Shown here piece after piece: positions 1-9,930 of a stretch of DNA of 64,000 bases. The position numbers and the translations under genes were made by a program. The stretch spans positions 55,820-119,819 of the forward strand of contig NZ_MKZO01000015.1 of assembly GCF_001941965.1 (NCBI RefSeq), read 5' to 3'. A model generated the notes under the pieces. That model had not been told where the DNA came from. It searched no databases and saw only the letters and a program-made list of their open reading frames with translations. The DNA is from Pseudomonas putida (lineage in GTDB: Bacteria > Pseudomonadota > Gammaproteobacteria > Pseudomonadales > Pseudomonadaceae). The first letter of the stretch is position 1, and each line of letters begins with the position of its first letter.

Positions 1-313
1 TGAGCAGATAGCCGTGGGCACCGCTTTCCAGGGCCTGCATGATCAGGTGCGGGTCGGTGTGCATGGACAGGATCAGCACCTTGCAGCGCGTACCTTCGGC
101 CTGCAACTGGCTGAGGGCATCCAGCCCGCCCATGGCGCGCATCGACAGGTCGAGGAGGACGATATCCGGATCGAGCTGGCGCACCAGGTCCACTAGTTGG
201 CTGCCGTCGCAGGCTTCGCCCACCACGGTATAGCCGGGGATGTCGGAAACCAGGGCGCGTACGCCGGCGCGGATCAGGGAGTGGTCGTCCACCAGCAGCA
301 ATTTACAGGTCAT
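1..313 (-). CDS. LuxR/NarL-family response regulator, receiver domain (3' part outside window)
   Basis: Only the first ~104 codons are visible and they form a receiver domain. The start reads MTCKLLLVDDHSLIRAG, with the acidic pair D9-D10 and the likely phospho-acceptor D55 in 'IVLLDLSM'. The ATG overlaps the TGA of the upstream histidine kinase gene (ATGA), so the two are translationally coupled and form a two-component pair. Spacing of the motifs and pairing with a HisKA_3 kinase point to the NarL/FixJ class, which normally carries a C-terminal LuxR-type HTH. That part lies off the left edge and is not seen. Confidence 0.85.
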   Translation of the reverse strand, partial: MTCKLLLVDDHSLIRAGVRALVSDIPGYTVVGEACDGSQLVDLVRQLDPDIVLLDLSMRAMGGLDALSQLQAEGTRCKVLILSMHTDPHLIMQALESGAHGYLL

Positions 314-1281
314 GAAGTCTTACTTGAGTGGGCGCGCTCGCGCGTGCGGGGAGGCCAGGGGAAGGGCGCATCGATCCGCGTGCCCTTGCCTGGGTCGCTG
401 TGCACCGTGAGGCTGCCGTTGAGCAGGTGTGCGCGTTCGGCCATGCCGGCCATGCCGCACTGGCCTTCCCCGCCAGGATCGGAAGAGGGCAGGAAACCCT
501 GGCCATCGTCGCTGATCGACAGCGCCAGGCCCTCGGGCTGGCGCTGGAAGCTGACGATCAGGTTGTGCGCACGGGCATGGCGCAACACGTTGGTCACCGC
601 TTCCTGGGTGATGCGGAACGCGGCCATGGCCATGTCTTCCGGGATGCCCTCCAGGCGACTCTTGCATTCCAGGCTCCAGCGCAGCTCGGTGTTTTCCAGA
701 GTGCGCAGCAGGTGCGCACGCAGGCTGGCCTCCAGGCCGAGGCTGTTGAGCTGGCGCGGGGCGAGACTGGTGGCGAGGTTGCGCACGTTGGACAGGGTGT
801 CGTCGAGGGTGCTGCGCAGCGTGCTGCAGTGTTCCTGCAGGGTTTCCGGGATGCGCCGGTGCAGCCAGTCGGCCTGGAGCTTGGCGGCGGTCAGCAACTG
901 GCCGATGTCGTCGTGCAGTTCGCGGCTGAGGCGCTGACGCTCGCCTTCCTGGACCTTGAGCAGGCGGTCGGCCAGCTCCTGCGGCGACATCAGCAAGGTG
1001 TTCTTGCGCTGCTGGCCTGTCCACAGCACGCCCAGCAGGCTGACGATCTGCAGCAGCACCAGGAACAGCGGTACTGGCGTAGCGTTCAGGTAGCAGAGCA
1101 GCCCGGCCAGCAGCGATGCCAGGCACGACAGTGCGACGGCCCGATGCAGCAGGGCCGCGCCACGCGGGCAGCAGGTCAAGGTCTTGAGGCTTGAATACAC
1201 GGGAAATGAAGCCACTGAAAGATCACTTTTCAAAGCCAGTCCGGGGTTGATTGAAAGGCTTTTGGGGAAGGCCTTCAACAA
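310..1281 (-). CDS. NarL-type sensor histidine kinase (HisKA_3 / HATPase_c)
   Basis: Membrane sensor kinase that would phosphorylate the overlapping response regulator. Two hydrophobic segments lie at about residues 42-64 and 69-88. They are followed by the HisKA_3 dimerisation motif 'ERQRLSRELHDDIGQLL' with phospho-acceptor H123. The C-terminal ATPase domain shows an N-box 'TNVLRHARA' and a G-box 'DDGQGF ... GMAGMAERA'. The frame opens at a TTG (1281). Internal GTG codons at 1215 and 1200 are equally possible starts, because no strong ribosome site is seen. There is no large periplasmic sensor domain, so the input signal cannot be read from the sequence. Confidence 0.85.
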   Translation of the reverse strand: MLKAFPKSLSINPGLALKSDLSVASFPVYSSLKTLTCCPRGAALLHRAVALSCLASLLAGLLCYLNATPVPLFLVLLQIVSLLGVLWTGQQRKNTLLMSPQELADRLLKVQEGERQRLSRELHDDIGQLLTAAKLQADWLHRRIPETLQEHCSTLRSTLDDTLSNVRNLATSLAPRQLNSLGLEASLRAHLLRTLENTELRWSLECKSRLEGIPEDMAMAAFRITQEAVTNVLRHARAHNLIVSFQRQPEGLALSISDDGQGFLPSSDPGGEGQCGMAGMAERAHLLNGSLTVHSDPGKGTRIDAPFPWPPRTRERAHSSKTS

Positions 1282-1710
1282 CTTTCATCATCATGTTGCA
1301 ACAGGGCGGCCAGGCACTTTTTCAGTGCGCTGAAAGCGCCATGTTCCAGCATGGCCAACAGTAGGCTAACGGCTCGGGTGGCGCATGTTATCACTTCGCA
1401 CCCAATTGGTCGTCGGGTCTGTGATTGGCCGATGAGTCAGGTTTTACGGGCTGGTACGGTCGTTCCATCGAATGCCGATTCTAGCACTTTGCCACTACCG
1501 TTGGCGAATTCGAACTTTGCGTGAAAGCGGGCATGTGCTGTTTCCGTATTGGTGGAGTTGTATGGAAAGAGGCGGCTTAGTTGACGTTTAGTGTGCGGGC
1601 AAAACAGTGCGATATGTATGCCAGATATGTTTTCCGGAGCCGCTTAGTTGGACTTTGGTTGTATACGATCGTCTGCCAGGATGGCCGTGCCAGAGGGCCT
1701 GGCGCTTCGC
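1282..1710. other. Intergenic region, no gene recognised
   Basis: About 430 bases between the histidine kinase gene and the 3' end of the next minus-strand gene. It is more AT-rich than its flanks and contains a short direct repeat GCTTAGTTG (around 1577 and 1646). I see no ORF with coding character, RNA gene or clear promoter. It presumably holds the promoter of the two-component operon at its left end. Confidence 0.5.
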
Positions 1711-2127
1711 TCAGGCCGTTTGCGCCGTGGCCCGCAGCGTGGTTTCCAGGCTATCGAGCAATTCCTGCTGCTCTTCGGCGTCCAGGTTCAGCGCGCCGCT
1801 GTGGGGGTCGATCAACTCCACCTGCCAGGCCAGCAGGCACAGGCAGGCTTCGAGGATGCCCAGGGCCGCTCCATGTAACCGGTTGCGGTGCTCGACCGGG
1901 GCGAGCGCCGCGCACAGCGCTGCGCAGAAATCGGCGATCTGCAACTGTTCCACGGACTGCGCCTTATCCCTAAGGGAAGCGAGGGTATGGATCAGGCAAT
2001 GGCTGGCATCGGCATCCTCGCCGATCAGGCGAAAATGTTGCAGGCATTCCTGCCCACGGCTGAGCAGCAGATGAGCGTCACCCAGGAAATCCTGCAGGGC
2101 GCTCAGGTCCGGTGTGTCGTTGCGCAT
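1711..2127 (-). CDS. Small Hpt-like conserved protein
   Basis: 138-residue soluble, helical protein that I do not recognise as a named gene. The region 'CLIHTLASLRDKAQ ... LCAAL' (about residues 45-73) has the layout of a histidine phosphotransfer (Hpt) helix: a His followed by T-L, where canonical Hpt proteins read HTLKGSA. The glycine and lysine of the canonical motif are absent. It lies between a two-component pair and cheV, which fits a role in phosphorelay or chemotaxis signalling, but this is inference. Length and the single-domain layout fit a stand-alone Hpt. Confidence 0.6.
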   Translation of the reverse strand: MRNDTPDLSALQDFLGDAHLLLSRGQECLQHFRLIGEDADASHCLIHTLASLRDKAQSVEQLQIADFCAALCAALAPVEHRNRLHGAALGILEACLCLLAWQVELIDPHSGALNLDAEEQQELLDSLETTLRATAQTA

Positions 2128-2423
2128 CAGTCCGCTCCCGCCAAAGCGCCGGGGCAGACGGACGAAGGCTCAGGAAGGGAGGCTGGCCACAGCAGTTTGA
2201 TCGCGAACACAGGCCTGACTCCATTCATGCATTGAGAATGGCGTCACATTAATGGCTAACGGATATCACGAATATCAGGTCCAGCCCGATTGTTGATAAG
2301 GGTTTCCCTGATGAGGTTTTTCGGGTGTCACCCCGTTGCGGGGCAGGGCAGGAAAGGCCGTGAGCAAAGTAAAGCATGATGCTAAAGTGACATCAATGCC
2401 CCGCGCGCTTTTTCTTCAAGGGG
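2128..2423. other. Intergenic region upstream of cheV
   Basis: Nearly 300 bases between the start of the Hpt-like gene (reading left) and the cheV promoter. It must contain the promoter of the minus-strand gene, but no consensus sigma-70 element stands out. No gene, RNA or repeat was found. Confidence 0.4.
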
Positions 2424-2450
2424 TCAAGATGGCTCGCACGCGGCCGATAT
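2424..2450 (+). promoter_or_regulatory. Candidate FliA (sigma-28) promoter of cheV
   Basis: TCAA (2424-2427), 15 bases, then GCCGATAT (2443-2450). The flagellar sigma consensus is TAAA-N15-GCCGATAA, so each element has one mismatch. It sits 45 bases upstream of the cheV ATG, and chemotaxis genes are classical FliA targets. Activity is inferred, not shown. Confidence 0.55.
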
Positions 2451-2494
2451 AGGGCCAATGCTTTTTACTTTTTGCAACAAGCTTGGGGGATTCA

Positions 2495-3430
2495 ATGGCT
2501 GGCATTCTCGACACGGTAGACCAAAGGACACAGCTGGTAGGCGAGAACCGCCTGGAAATCCTCATGTTCCGCCTCGCGGGCCGGCAGTTGTTCGCGATCA
2601 ACGTCTTCAAGGTGCAGGAGGTCCTGCAACTGCCCAAGCTGACCCTGATGCCGCAGCGCCATAGCTACGTGTGCGGCGTGGTCAACCTGCGCGGCCAGAC
2701 CCTGCCGGTGATCGACCTGTCCCAGGCGATCGGCATGCGTCCGCTGGAGCCGGGGCCGAACAGTACCATCATCGTCACCGAGTACAACCGCTCGGTGCAG
2801 GCCTTCCTGGTGGGCGGCGTGGACCGCATCGTCAACATGAACTGGGAAGCCATCATGCCTCCGCCGACCAGCGCCGGTCGCCAGCACTACCTCACGGCCA
2901 TCAGCAAGGTCGACGAGCAACTGGTCGAGATCATCGATGTCGAGAAGGTCCTGGCGGAAATCGTTCCGTACAACGCCAAGGTGTCCCGGGACAAGCTGGA
3001 GGATCCGGTGCTGCAGCGTGCCTATGGCCGCGAAATCCTCCTGGTGGACGACTCCACCGTGGCCCTGGCGCAACTGCGGGAAACCCTGTCGCAACTAGGG
3101 GTGAAACTGCATGTGGCCAGTGATGGCCTTAAGGCTCTGAAGATGCTCAAGGGCTGGGCGGACAGCGGTGTGGATGTCTGCGAGAAACTGCTGATGGTCT
3201 TCACCGATGCGGAAATGCCGGAAATGGACGGCTATCGCCTGACCACCGAGATCCGCAGCGATGCCCGCCTGCGTGGTCTGTACGTGGTGCTGCATACCTC
3301 GCTGTCCGGCAGTTTCAACGAATCCATGGTGAAGAAGGTCGGCTGCGACAACTTCCTCTCCAAGTTCCAGCCGGATCGCCTGGTGGAAGTGGTGCGCCAG
3401 CGCCTGCAGATGGACGAAGCCACCGCCTGA
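2495..3430 (+). CDS. cheV: Chemotaxis coupling protein CheV (CheW-receiver fusion)
   Basis: Links chemoreceptors to the CheA kinase and may act as a phosphate sink. The N-terminal CheW-like domain spans about residues 20-165 ('LEILMFRLAGRQLFAINVFKV', 'VCGVVNLRGQTLPVIDL'). A receiver domain covers 178-305 with 'ILLVDDS', phospho-acceptor D238 in 'FTDAEMPEMDG', and the conserved K in 'LSKFQ'. The ATG at 2495 is chosen over an in-frame TTG at 2483 because the family starts MAGILDTVDQRTQ and a GGGG run lies just upstream. A FliA-like promoter precedes it. It stands alone, as is common for cheV. Confidence 0.95.
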   Translation: MAGILDTVDQRTQLVGENRLEILMFRLAGRQLFAINVFKVQEVLQLPKLTLMPQRHSYVCGVVNLRGQTLPVIDLSQAIGMRPLEPGPNSTIIVTEYNRSVQAFLVGGVDRIVNMNWEAIMPPPTSAGRQHYLTAISKVDEQLVEIIDVEKVLAEIVPYNAKVSRDKLEDPVLQRAYGREILLVDDSTVALAQLRETLSQLGVKLHVASDGLKALKMLKGWADSGVDVCEKLLMVFTDAEMPEMDGYRLTTEIRSDARLRGLYVVLHTSLSGSFNESMVKKVGCDNFLSKFQPDRLVEVVRQRLQMDEATA

Positions 3431-3477
3431 TCCCGCGTCGGGTGTAAGCTGCTCTCTTTTCCCAGGGGAGCCTGTCC

Positions 3478-4281
3478 ATGCAGCTGAGTGCGCTTTATCG
3501 TTATCCGCTCAAGTCGGGGCGGCCCGAGGCCTTGCAACGGTCGCCCTCGGGCCTGCTCGGCCTGGCCGGTGATCGTCGCTGGATGCTGGTGGACGCCGGC
3601 AACAACCGCTTCCTGACCCAGCGCGCCTTTCCACAGATGAGCCAGCTGTCGGCGCTGTATGCCGCCGATGGCGGGCTGTTGCTCGATGCTCCCGGTTTCT
3701 CCACCTTGCATGTCGCCGTGCCGGCGCCGGATGACGAGCTGCGCGGCGTGACCATCTGGCGCGACACCCTGCGCGTGCCGGACGCCGGCGATCAGGCTGC
3801 CGAGTGGTTGAGCAGCTTCATGGGCCGTCCCGTGCGCCTGGTGCATGTGCCCGAGCAGCGCACCCGCTACCTGCCTTCCGGTTATGGTGAGAACAGTGAC
3901 CGGGTGGCGTTCGCCGATGGGTTTCCGCTGTTGCTGATCGGGCAGGCGTCGCTCGATGACCTGAGCCGGAAGGTCGGGCGGGAGATGGAGATGCTGCGGT
4001 TCCGGCCGAACCTTGTGATCGAGGGGGCCGAGCCGTTTGCCGAGGACGGCTGGAAGCGCATCCGGATTGGCCAGCAGACGTTCCGGGTGGTCAAGCCTTG
4101 CGGGCGTTGCATCCTGACCACCATCGACCCGGCCACGGGCGAGCGCAGTGCGGACCGCGAGCCGTTCGCGACCCTGATGAATTATCGGCAGAAGGAAGGG
4201 GAGGCCATGTTCGGGCAGAACCTGGTGGCCGATGGGGAGAGTGTGCTGGAGGTGGGGATGGAAGTGGAGATTCTGGAGTAG
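3478..4281 (+). CDS. MOSC domain-containing protein (YcbX-like)
   Basis: 267 residues. The N-terminal beta-barrel half (MOSC_N, 'ALYRYPLKSGRPEAL ... GLAGDRRWMLVD') is followed by the MOSC domain with 'RFRPNLVIEG' and the conserved cysteine segment 'VKPCGRCILTTIDPATGE'. Relatives bind molybdenum cofactor and act in reduction of N-hydroxylated compounds (YcbX/mARC type), usually with a redox partner. There is no fused ferredoxin domain here, unlike E. coli YcbX. A good ribosome site (GGGGAG) precedes the ATG, 47 bases after cheV. A REP palindrome follows the gene. Confidence 0.9.
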   Translation: MQLSALYRYPLKSGRPEALQRSPSGLLGLAGDRRWMLVDAGNNRFLTQRAFPQMSQLSALYAADGGLLLDAPGFSTLHVAVPAPDDELRGVTIWRDTLRVPDAGDQAAEWLSSFMGRPVRLVHVPEQRTRYLPSGYGENSDRVAFADGFPLLLIGQASLDDLSRKVGREMEMLRFRPNLVIEGAEPFAEDGWKRIRIGQQTFRVVKPCGRCILTTIDPATGERSADREPFATLMNYRQKEGEAMFGQNLVADGESVLEVGMEVEILE

Positions 4282-4295
4282 GCTTTCTGTGTTCT

Positions 4296-4380
4296 TGAGG
4301 GCCCTATCGCTGGCAAGCCAGCTCCCACAGGTCCGGTGTATGCACCTGTGGGAGCTGGCTTGCCAGCGATAGGGCCCTCA
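4296..4380. repeat. REP-type palindrome (copy 1)
   Basis: Two nearly perfect inverted arms of about 37 bases, centred near 4338, built on the core GTGGGAGCTGGCTTGCCAGC. It lies between convergent genes (MOSC protein and slt). Four more copies occur in this window. Known Pseudomonas REPs of this form lie in intergenic space and are mobilised by RAYT transposases; no RAYT gene is present here. Confidence 0.9.
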
Positions 4381-4391
4381 AAGACTACACA

Positions 4392-6317
4392 TCACTGATC
4401 ATCGAAATACCGCTCATGCCAATCCACCAACGGCTGTGGTGAATTGAGTTTCTGCCCGTAGATCACCGCATAAGACAGCACGTTCTGCACATACTGCCGG
4501 GTTTCATCGAACGGAATCGATTCGACCCACACATCGAAACTCAGATGATCGGCACCACGCAGCCACTGCCTCACCCGGCCAGGCCCTGCGTTGTACGCCG
4601 CCGAAGCCAGCACCCGGTTGCCATTGAACTGCCCGTGCACCTGGCTCAGGTACGCCGCGCCCAGCTGGATGTTCTTGTCCGGATCCAGCACCTGGCTCTG
4701 CGACGCCAGCGGAATGCTGAACTTGCGTGCAGTCTCCTTGGCCGTCGCCGGCATGAGTTGCATCAGGCCGCTGGCGCCGACGCTGGAACGGGCGTCGTCC
4801 ATGAAGGCGCTTTCCTGGCGGGTAATGGCGAATACCCAGCTCGAATGCAGGCCGCGTACCTTGGCCTCGCGCACCAGCGTGTCGCGGTGGGCCATCGGGA
4901 AACGGATATCCAGGTCGTCCCAGTACTGCGCCTGGCTGATGGTGCGGATCGCCGGGAAGTACCAGCGCAGGTCATAGGCGATGCGCGCCTGGGCGACCAT
5001 TTCGTCGCGGTTGAAGTGACGGCTGACGTGGTACCACTCGCGACGGCCATCGACGATCTGCCCGCGGGCATGGAATTCCAGGGCGCGGCGGATACCCGGG
5101 GTGTTGCGCACCTTGTTCATCAGTTGCTGGCTGATCACCAGCGGCTTGTTGTTCAACTGGTAAGGCGTCTGCGTACGGTCGGCGGCGAGGAAGCCATAGA
5201 AATCACGTTCACGGGCCACGGTCTTGTACAGCAGCGGGATCTGCGGGTTCTGCGGCTGTGCCAGCTCCAGGCTGCGGGCCTGCCAGTAGCGCCAGCGGTT
5301 GGTGGTGGCGAGGTCCTGGGGCAGGCGCTTGCTCAGGTCGTAGGCGTCTTCCCAGCGCCCGAGGCGCAGGAGCAGGCGCATGCGCCATTCGCTGACGGTG
5401 TTGTCGCGCAGTTGCGGGTCGTAGCGGGTCATCAGGTCCAGGGCCCGCGGGTCGTAGCGGCGGGCCAGGGTCAGGCCGATCTCGCGGGCGATGGCGACTT
5501 TTTCCTCGACCGAGAAGTGCATGCGGTTGGCGTAGTCATCGAGCAGGGCCATGGCCCGCTCCGGGTCCTGGCGGGCCAGGCGGCGCAGGCCGAGGCTGAC
5601 CACGTCGGACATGGCTTCGTTGGCCGGGGTGAAGCGCGAAGGCTGGTTGAGCAGCTCCGGCTTCTGTGCCACATCCACCAGCAGCCGGCCTTCGTTGCCG
5701 AGGGTCGGCAAGGTCTTCACCAGGCTGTTGGCCAGGGCGTAGTTGCGCGCCTGGGCCGCCAGCTTGGTGCGCAACCAGCGTTTCTGTTCGGTCAGTTGGC
5801 CTTCTGCGGCCCAGCGTTCGAACAGCGCATCGCAGGCGGCAGGTTGCGATTTGCCTACCGACCAGAGTTTCTCGGCCGTGGCATAGCCCTCGGCGCGCAA
5901 GCCGTGGCCCAACTGGTACTGGCCGTTGAGGCAGTCCAGTTCGGTGAAATTCAGCTTCGGGTCGTAGTACTTGACGAAGGGCTGCCAGTCGCCGCGCTCG
6001 GCCAGCCAGCGCAACCAGCGCAGTTTCATCCAGTTGGCCTGGGGCAGGTCGCCGTTCTTGGCGAGAAAGCCTTCGATCTCCGCATTGCTCGCGCTTTTCA
6101 GACGCGCGGTCAGCTCGTCGTAGGCCAGGTAGGGTTCCAGCGGGTAGTCGTGCAAGGCAGCGGCATAACGCTGGTACGGACCGCTGTCGCCCTTGGCCAG
6201 CGCACGCTTGGCTTCGTCGTACATCTGGCGTTGCTGGGCGAGATCGGCGGCTTGCGCGATACCGGCCACCGAGGCGGAGAGAAGCAGGCAGGAAACGAGG
6301 TTGAGCAGGCGGCGCAT
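4392..6317 (-). CDS. slt: Soluble lytic murein transglycosylase
   Basis: Periplasmic enzyme that cleaves peptidoglycan to 1,6-anhydromuropeptides, the substrates of the NagZ recycling route found elsewhere in this window. It has 641 residues with a signal peptide (hydrophobic core 'LLSASVAGIAQA', cut about A23). A long alpha-helical U/L domain spans roughly residues 30-450. The C-terminal lysozyme-like domain has the catalytic glutamate E502 in 'AITRQESAF', followed by 'GLMQLMPATA' and 'AAYNAGPGRV', all diagnostic of family 1 (Slt70). Length matches the family. Confidence 0.95.
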   Translation of the reverse strand: MRRLLNLVSCLLLSASVAGIAQAADLAQQRQMYDEAKRALAKGDSGPYQRYAAALHDYPLEPYLAYDELTARLKSASNAEIEGFLAKNGDLPQANWMKLRWLRWLAERGDWQPFVKYYDPKLNFTELDCLNGQYQLGHGLRAEGYATAEKLWSVGKSQPAACDALFERWAAEGQLTEQKRWLRTKLAAQARNYALANSLVKTLPTLGNEGRLLVDVAQKPELLNQPSRFTPANEAMSDVVSLGLRRLARQDPERAMALLDDYANRMHFSVEEKVAIAREIGLTLARRYDPRALDLMTRYDPQLRDNTVSEWRMRLLLRLGRWEDAYDLSKRLPQDLATTNRWRYWQARSLELAQPQNPQIPLLYKTVARERDFYGFLAADRTQTPYQLNNKPLVISQQLMNKVRNTPGIRRALEFHARGQIVDGRREWYHVSRHFNRDEMVAQARIAYDLRWYFPAIRTISQAQYWDDLDIRFPMAHRDTLVREAKVRGLHSSWVFAITRQESAFMDDARSSVGASGLMQLMPATAKETARKFSIPLASQSQVLDPDKNIQLGAAYLSQVHGQFNGNRVLASAAYNAGPGRVRQWLRGADHLSFDVWVESIPFDETRQYVQNVLSYAVIYGQKLNSPQPLVDWHERYFDDQ

Positions 6318-6490
6318 GAGACTTCCAGACAGTTGACCAAAACGAGTGACGGCGTCGCCAGCACTGTGGGTTCACACGCCTTAGCTTAGCCGTTTGCCCG
6401 CAGTCGATGAAAGCATTGTGCTTGTATCGGGGCAGGCTGTGCCGGGCGGTCAAGTCGGGTAGAATGCGCGCCCGCTTTCTGGAGAACAAC

Positions 6491-8413
<1,923 letters not shown>

Positions 8414-8421
8414 TAAAGGAA

Positions 8422-8444
8422 GGGGCCCGTTGCGGGCCCCTTTG
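8422..8444. terminator. Rho-independent terminator after uup
   Basis: GGGGCCCG (8422-8429), a TTG loop side, CGGGCCCC (8433-8440), then TTTG. It lies between the convergent uup and usp genes; the A-rich stretch on the left side could let it act in both directions. Confidence 0.75.
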
Positions 8445-8449
8445 TTCGA

Positions 8450-8893
8450 TCAGTCAGCTTTCTTCTGCAGGCGAACCGCCAATACATCGCACGGCGCACC
8501 ATGCAGCACATCGTTGGCAGTCGAACCCAGCAGCAGCGCCAGGCCATGACGGCCATGGCTGCCCACCACGATCAGGTCGCAATGCTGGTCCTTGGCCAAC
8601 TGGTGGATTTCCTGGCGAGGCTGCCCGTAGGTCAGGTGCGAATCGCCGCGGTTGATCTCCGGATATTTGTTGAACAGACGATCCATGCGCTCCTTGGCCT
8701 GGTCGAACTGCTGCTGTTGCAGTTGCGACAGGTCCATCGGCACGTCGCCGCCAAAGGCCATGGCCATCGGTTCGACGATATGCACCAGCGACACCTTGGC
8801 ATTGCTCGGGCCCGCCAGCTCGCGGGCGCGCTTGATCACCGGATCGCATTCTTCGGTCAGGTCGACGGCAACCAGAATGTGTTCGTAGGGCAT
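8450..8893 (-). CDS. Universal stress protein, UspA family
   Basis: 147-residue single Usp domain. It starts 'MPYEHILVAVDL' and carries the nucleotide-binding loop 'IVVGSHGRHGLALLLGSTA' near the C-terminus (G-x2-G-x9-G-S/T pattern), so it probably binds ATP. The start at 8893 has AGGAGAAC just upstream on the coding strand; longer frames are shadows. It is transcribed alone and convergent with uup. Confidence 0.9.
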   Translation of the reverse strand: MPYEHILVAVDLTEECDPVIKRARELAGPSNAKVSLVHIVEPMAMAFGGDVPMDLSQLQQQQFDQAKERMDRLFNKYPEINRGDSHLTYGQPRQEIHQLAKDQHCDLIVVGSHGRHGLALLLGSTANDVLHGAPCDVLAVRLQKKAD

Positions 8894-9002
8894 GAGGGTT
8901 CTCCTGACAATCGTAATAAAGAAAGTATGGTCCGTTTCGGGCTGATCGCATCCAGTTGCGGCTGATCCGCTCATCGGTAAAGTCTTGATAGGAATAACAG
9001 AT

Positions 9003-9440
9003 ATGACGGTCTGGGTAGTTGTGTCAATCCTCGCGCTGATTCTCAGCCCCCTGGCGTGGCTGTTGCCGTCGCGGCGCATGAGCGGGCGCATGGCCCTGCG
9101 CCTGGAGGCGCGGCGCATGGGTTTGCACATGCAACTGGCGCCGCAGACCTGGCCGCACTGGCTGCTGCACGAGCCTCCGGCGACCTGTGCGCAGTACCAC
9201 CAGGCGCGGCGCAAGGGCTGTACGGATACCTGGAGTTATTGGCAGACCGAGCCGGGCGTCTGGCTCAACCAATGGCGCGAGCCGTGCGAGGACGCGCGGG
9301 TGCTGGAGCAACTCAAGCGCCTGCCGCCGAGTGTCTATAAAGCCGAGGCGGGCACGCAGATGATCGCCCTGTGCTGGGGTGAGCGTGAGGATGCCGCTGT
9401 ATTGCAGGATGTTGCCCAGTTCCTCAAGACCCTGGCCTGA
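9003..9440 (+). CDS. Conserved hypothetical protein with N-terminal membrane helix
   Basis: 145 residues, function unknown. One N-terminal transmembrane helix (about residues 3-22, 'VWVVVSILALILSPLAWLL') is followed by a basic, tryptophan-rich soluble part. The topology suggests an inner-membrane anchored protein with the bulk in the cytoplasm. ATG at 9003 is preferred to the TTG at 8985. It has its own strong terminator, so it is probably monocistronic, and it lies between usp and fadBA as in other Pseudomonas. Confidence 0.7.
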   Translation: MTVWVVVSILALILSPLAWLLPSRRMSGRMALRLEARRMGLHMQLAPQTWPHWLLHEPPATCAQYHQARRKGCTDTWSYWQTEPGVWLNQWREPCEDARVLEQLKRLPPSVYKAEAGTQMIALCWGEREDAAVLQDVAQFLKTLA

Positions 9441-9453
9441 AAAACCTGGCATG

Positions 9454-9487
9454 AAAAAAGCCCGCCCGGTGACCCGGGCGGGCTGCA
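9454..9487 (+). terminator. Rho-independent terminator
   Basis: GC-rich inverted repeat GCCCGCCCGG/CCGGGCGGGC (about 9460-9483) preceded by a run of A. The T-run after the stem on the plus strand is poor, so it may work better on the minus strand or in both directions. Confidence 0.6.
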
Positions 9488-9790
9488 ATGCACTGTAGAC
9501 ACTGGAAAAAAAGGCCAGGCAGGCCGGGAAAGTGTTTCAGTAGCCCGCAGTGTAGTGGGCAAATCATTTCTGCGCGCGTCAAATCCCCTTCTTTTTTCTC
9601 CTTCACGATGTTTACCCGGCCGGATCGATTTCCCGGCCGTGGCGTCTATCGCTTACGTGAATGATCGTCGATCACCGTCATGCCCTGTTGCTCAAAAGCC
9701 GTACAGAACTGACTGCAAAGTCGCTTTTTTCCTGTGCTTCTGGGGGTTTGACAAAGGTCATCTTTTGGTTGAATGTGTGCACACCCCAAT
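9488..9790. other. Long leader/promoter region upstream of fadB
   Basis: No gene recognised. It contains TTGACA (9748-9753), a possible -35 with no good -10 at 17 bases, and a short repeated CCCGGCCG pair around 9617-9645. A long regulatory region is expected for fadBA. Confidence 0.4.
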
Positions 9791-9817
9791 CAAACGGGCG
9801 TATGAATTGAGCGTTTG
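9791..9817 (+). promoter_or_regulatory. Tandem PsrA-like operator of fadBA
   Basis: Two 14-bp boxes overlap by one base: CAAAC-GGGC-GTATG (9791-9804) and GAATT-GAGC-GTTTG (9804-9817). The PsrA consensus is (G/C)AAAC-N4-GTTT(G/C), so they carry one and two mismatches. The 13-bp stepping is identical to the two boxes in front of psrA at 18734-18760. PsrA control of fadBA is established in P. aeruginosa; here it is inferred from the sequence. Confidence 0.6.
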
Positions 9818-9930
9818 TATTGTCAGAAAGCTCGTACAGAATCCCGACTATCATGCTGACGGTCTGGTCTGAAACAACAACGACAACAGCGGTCAGCGTG
9901 TCCCAGCTTCCATATCGTGGAGATCAGTTG

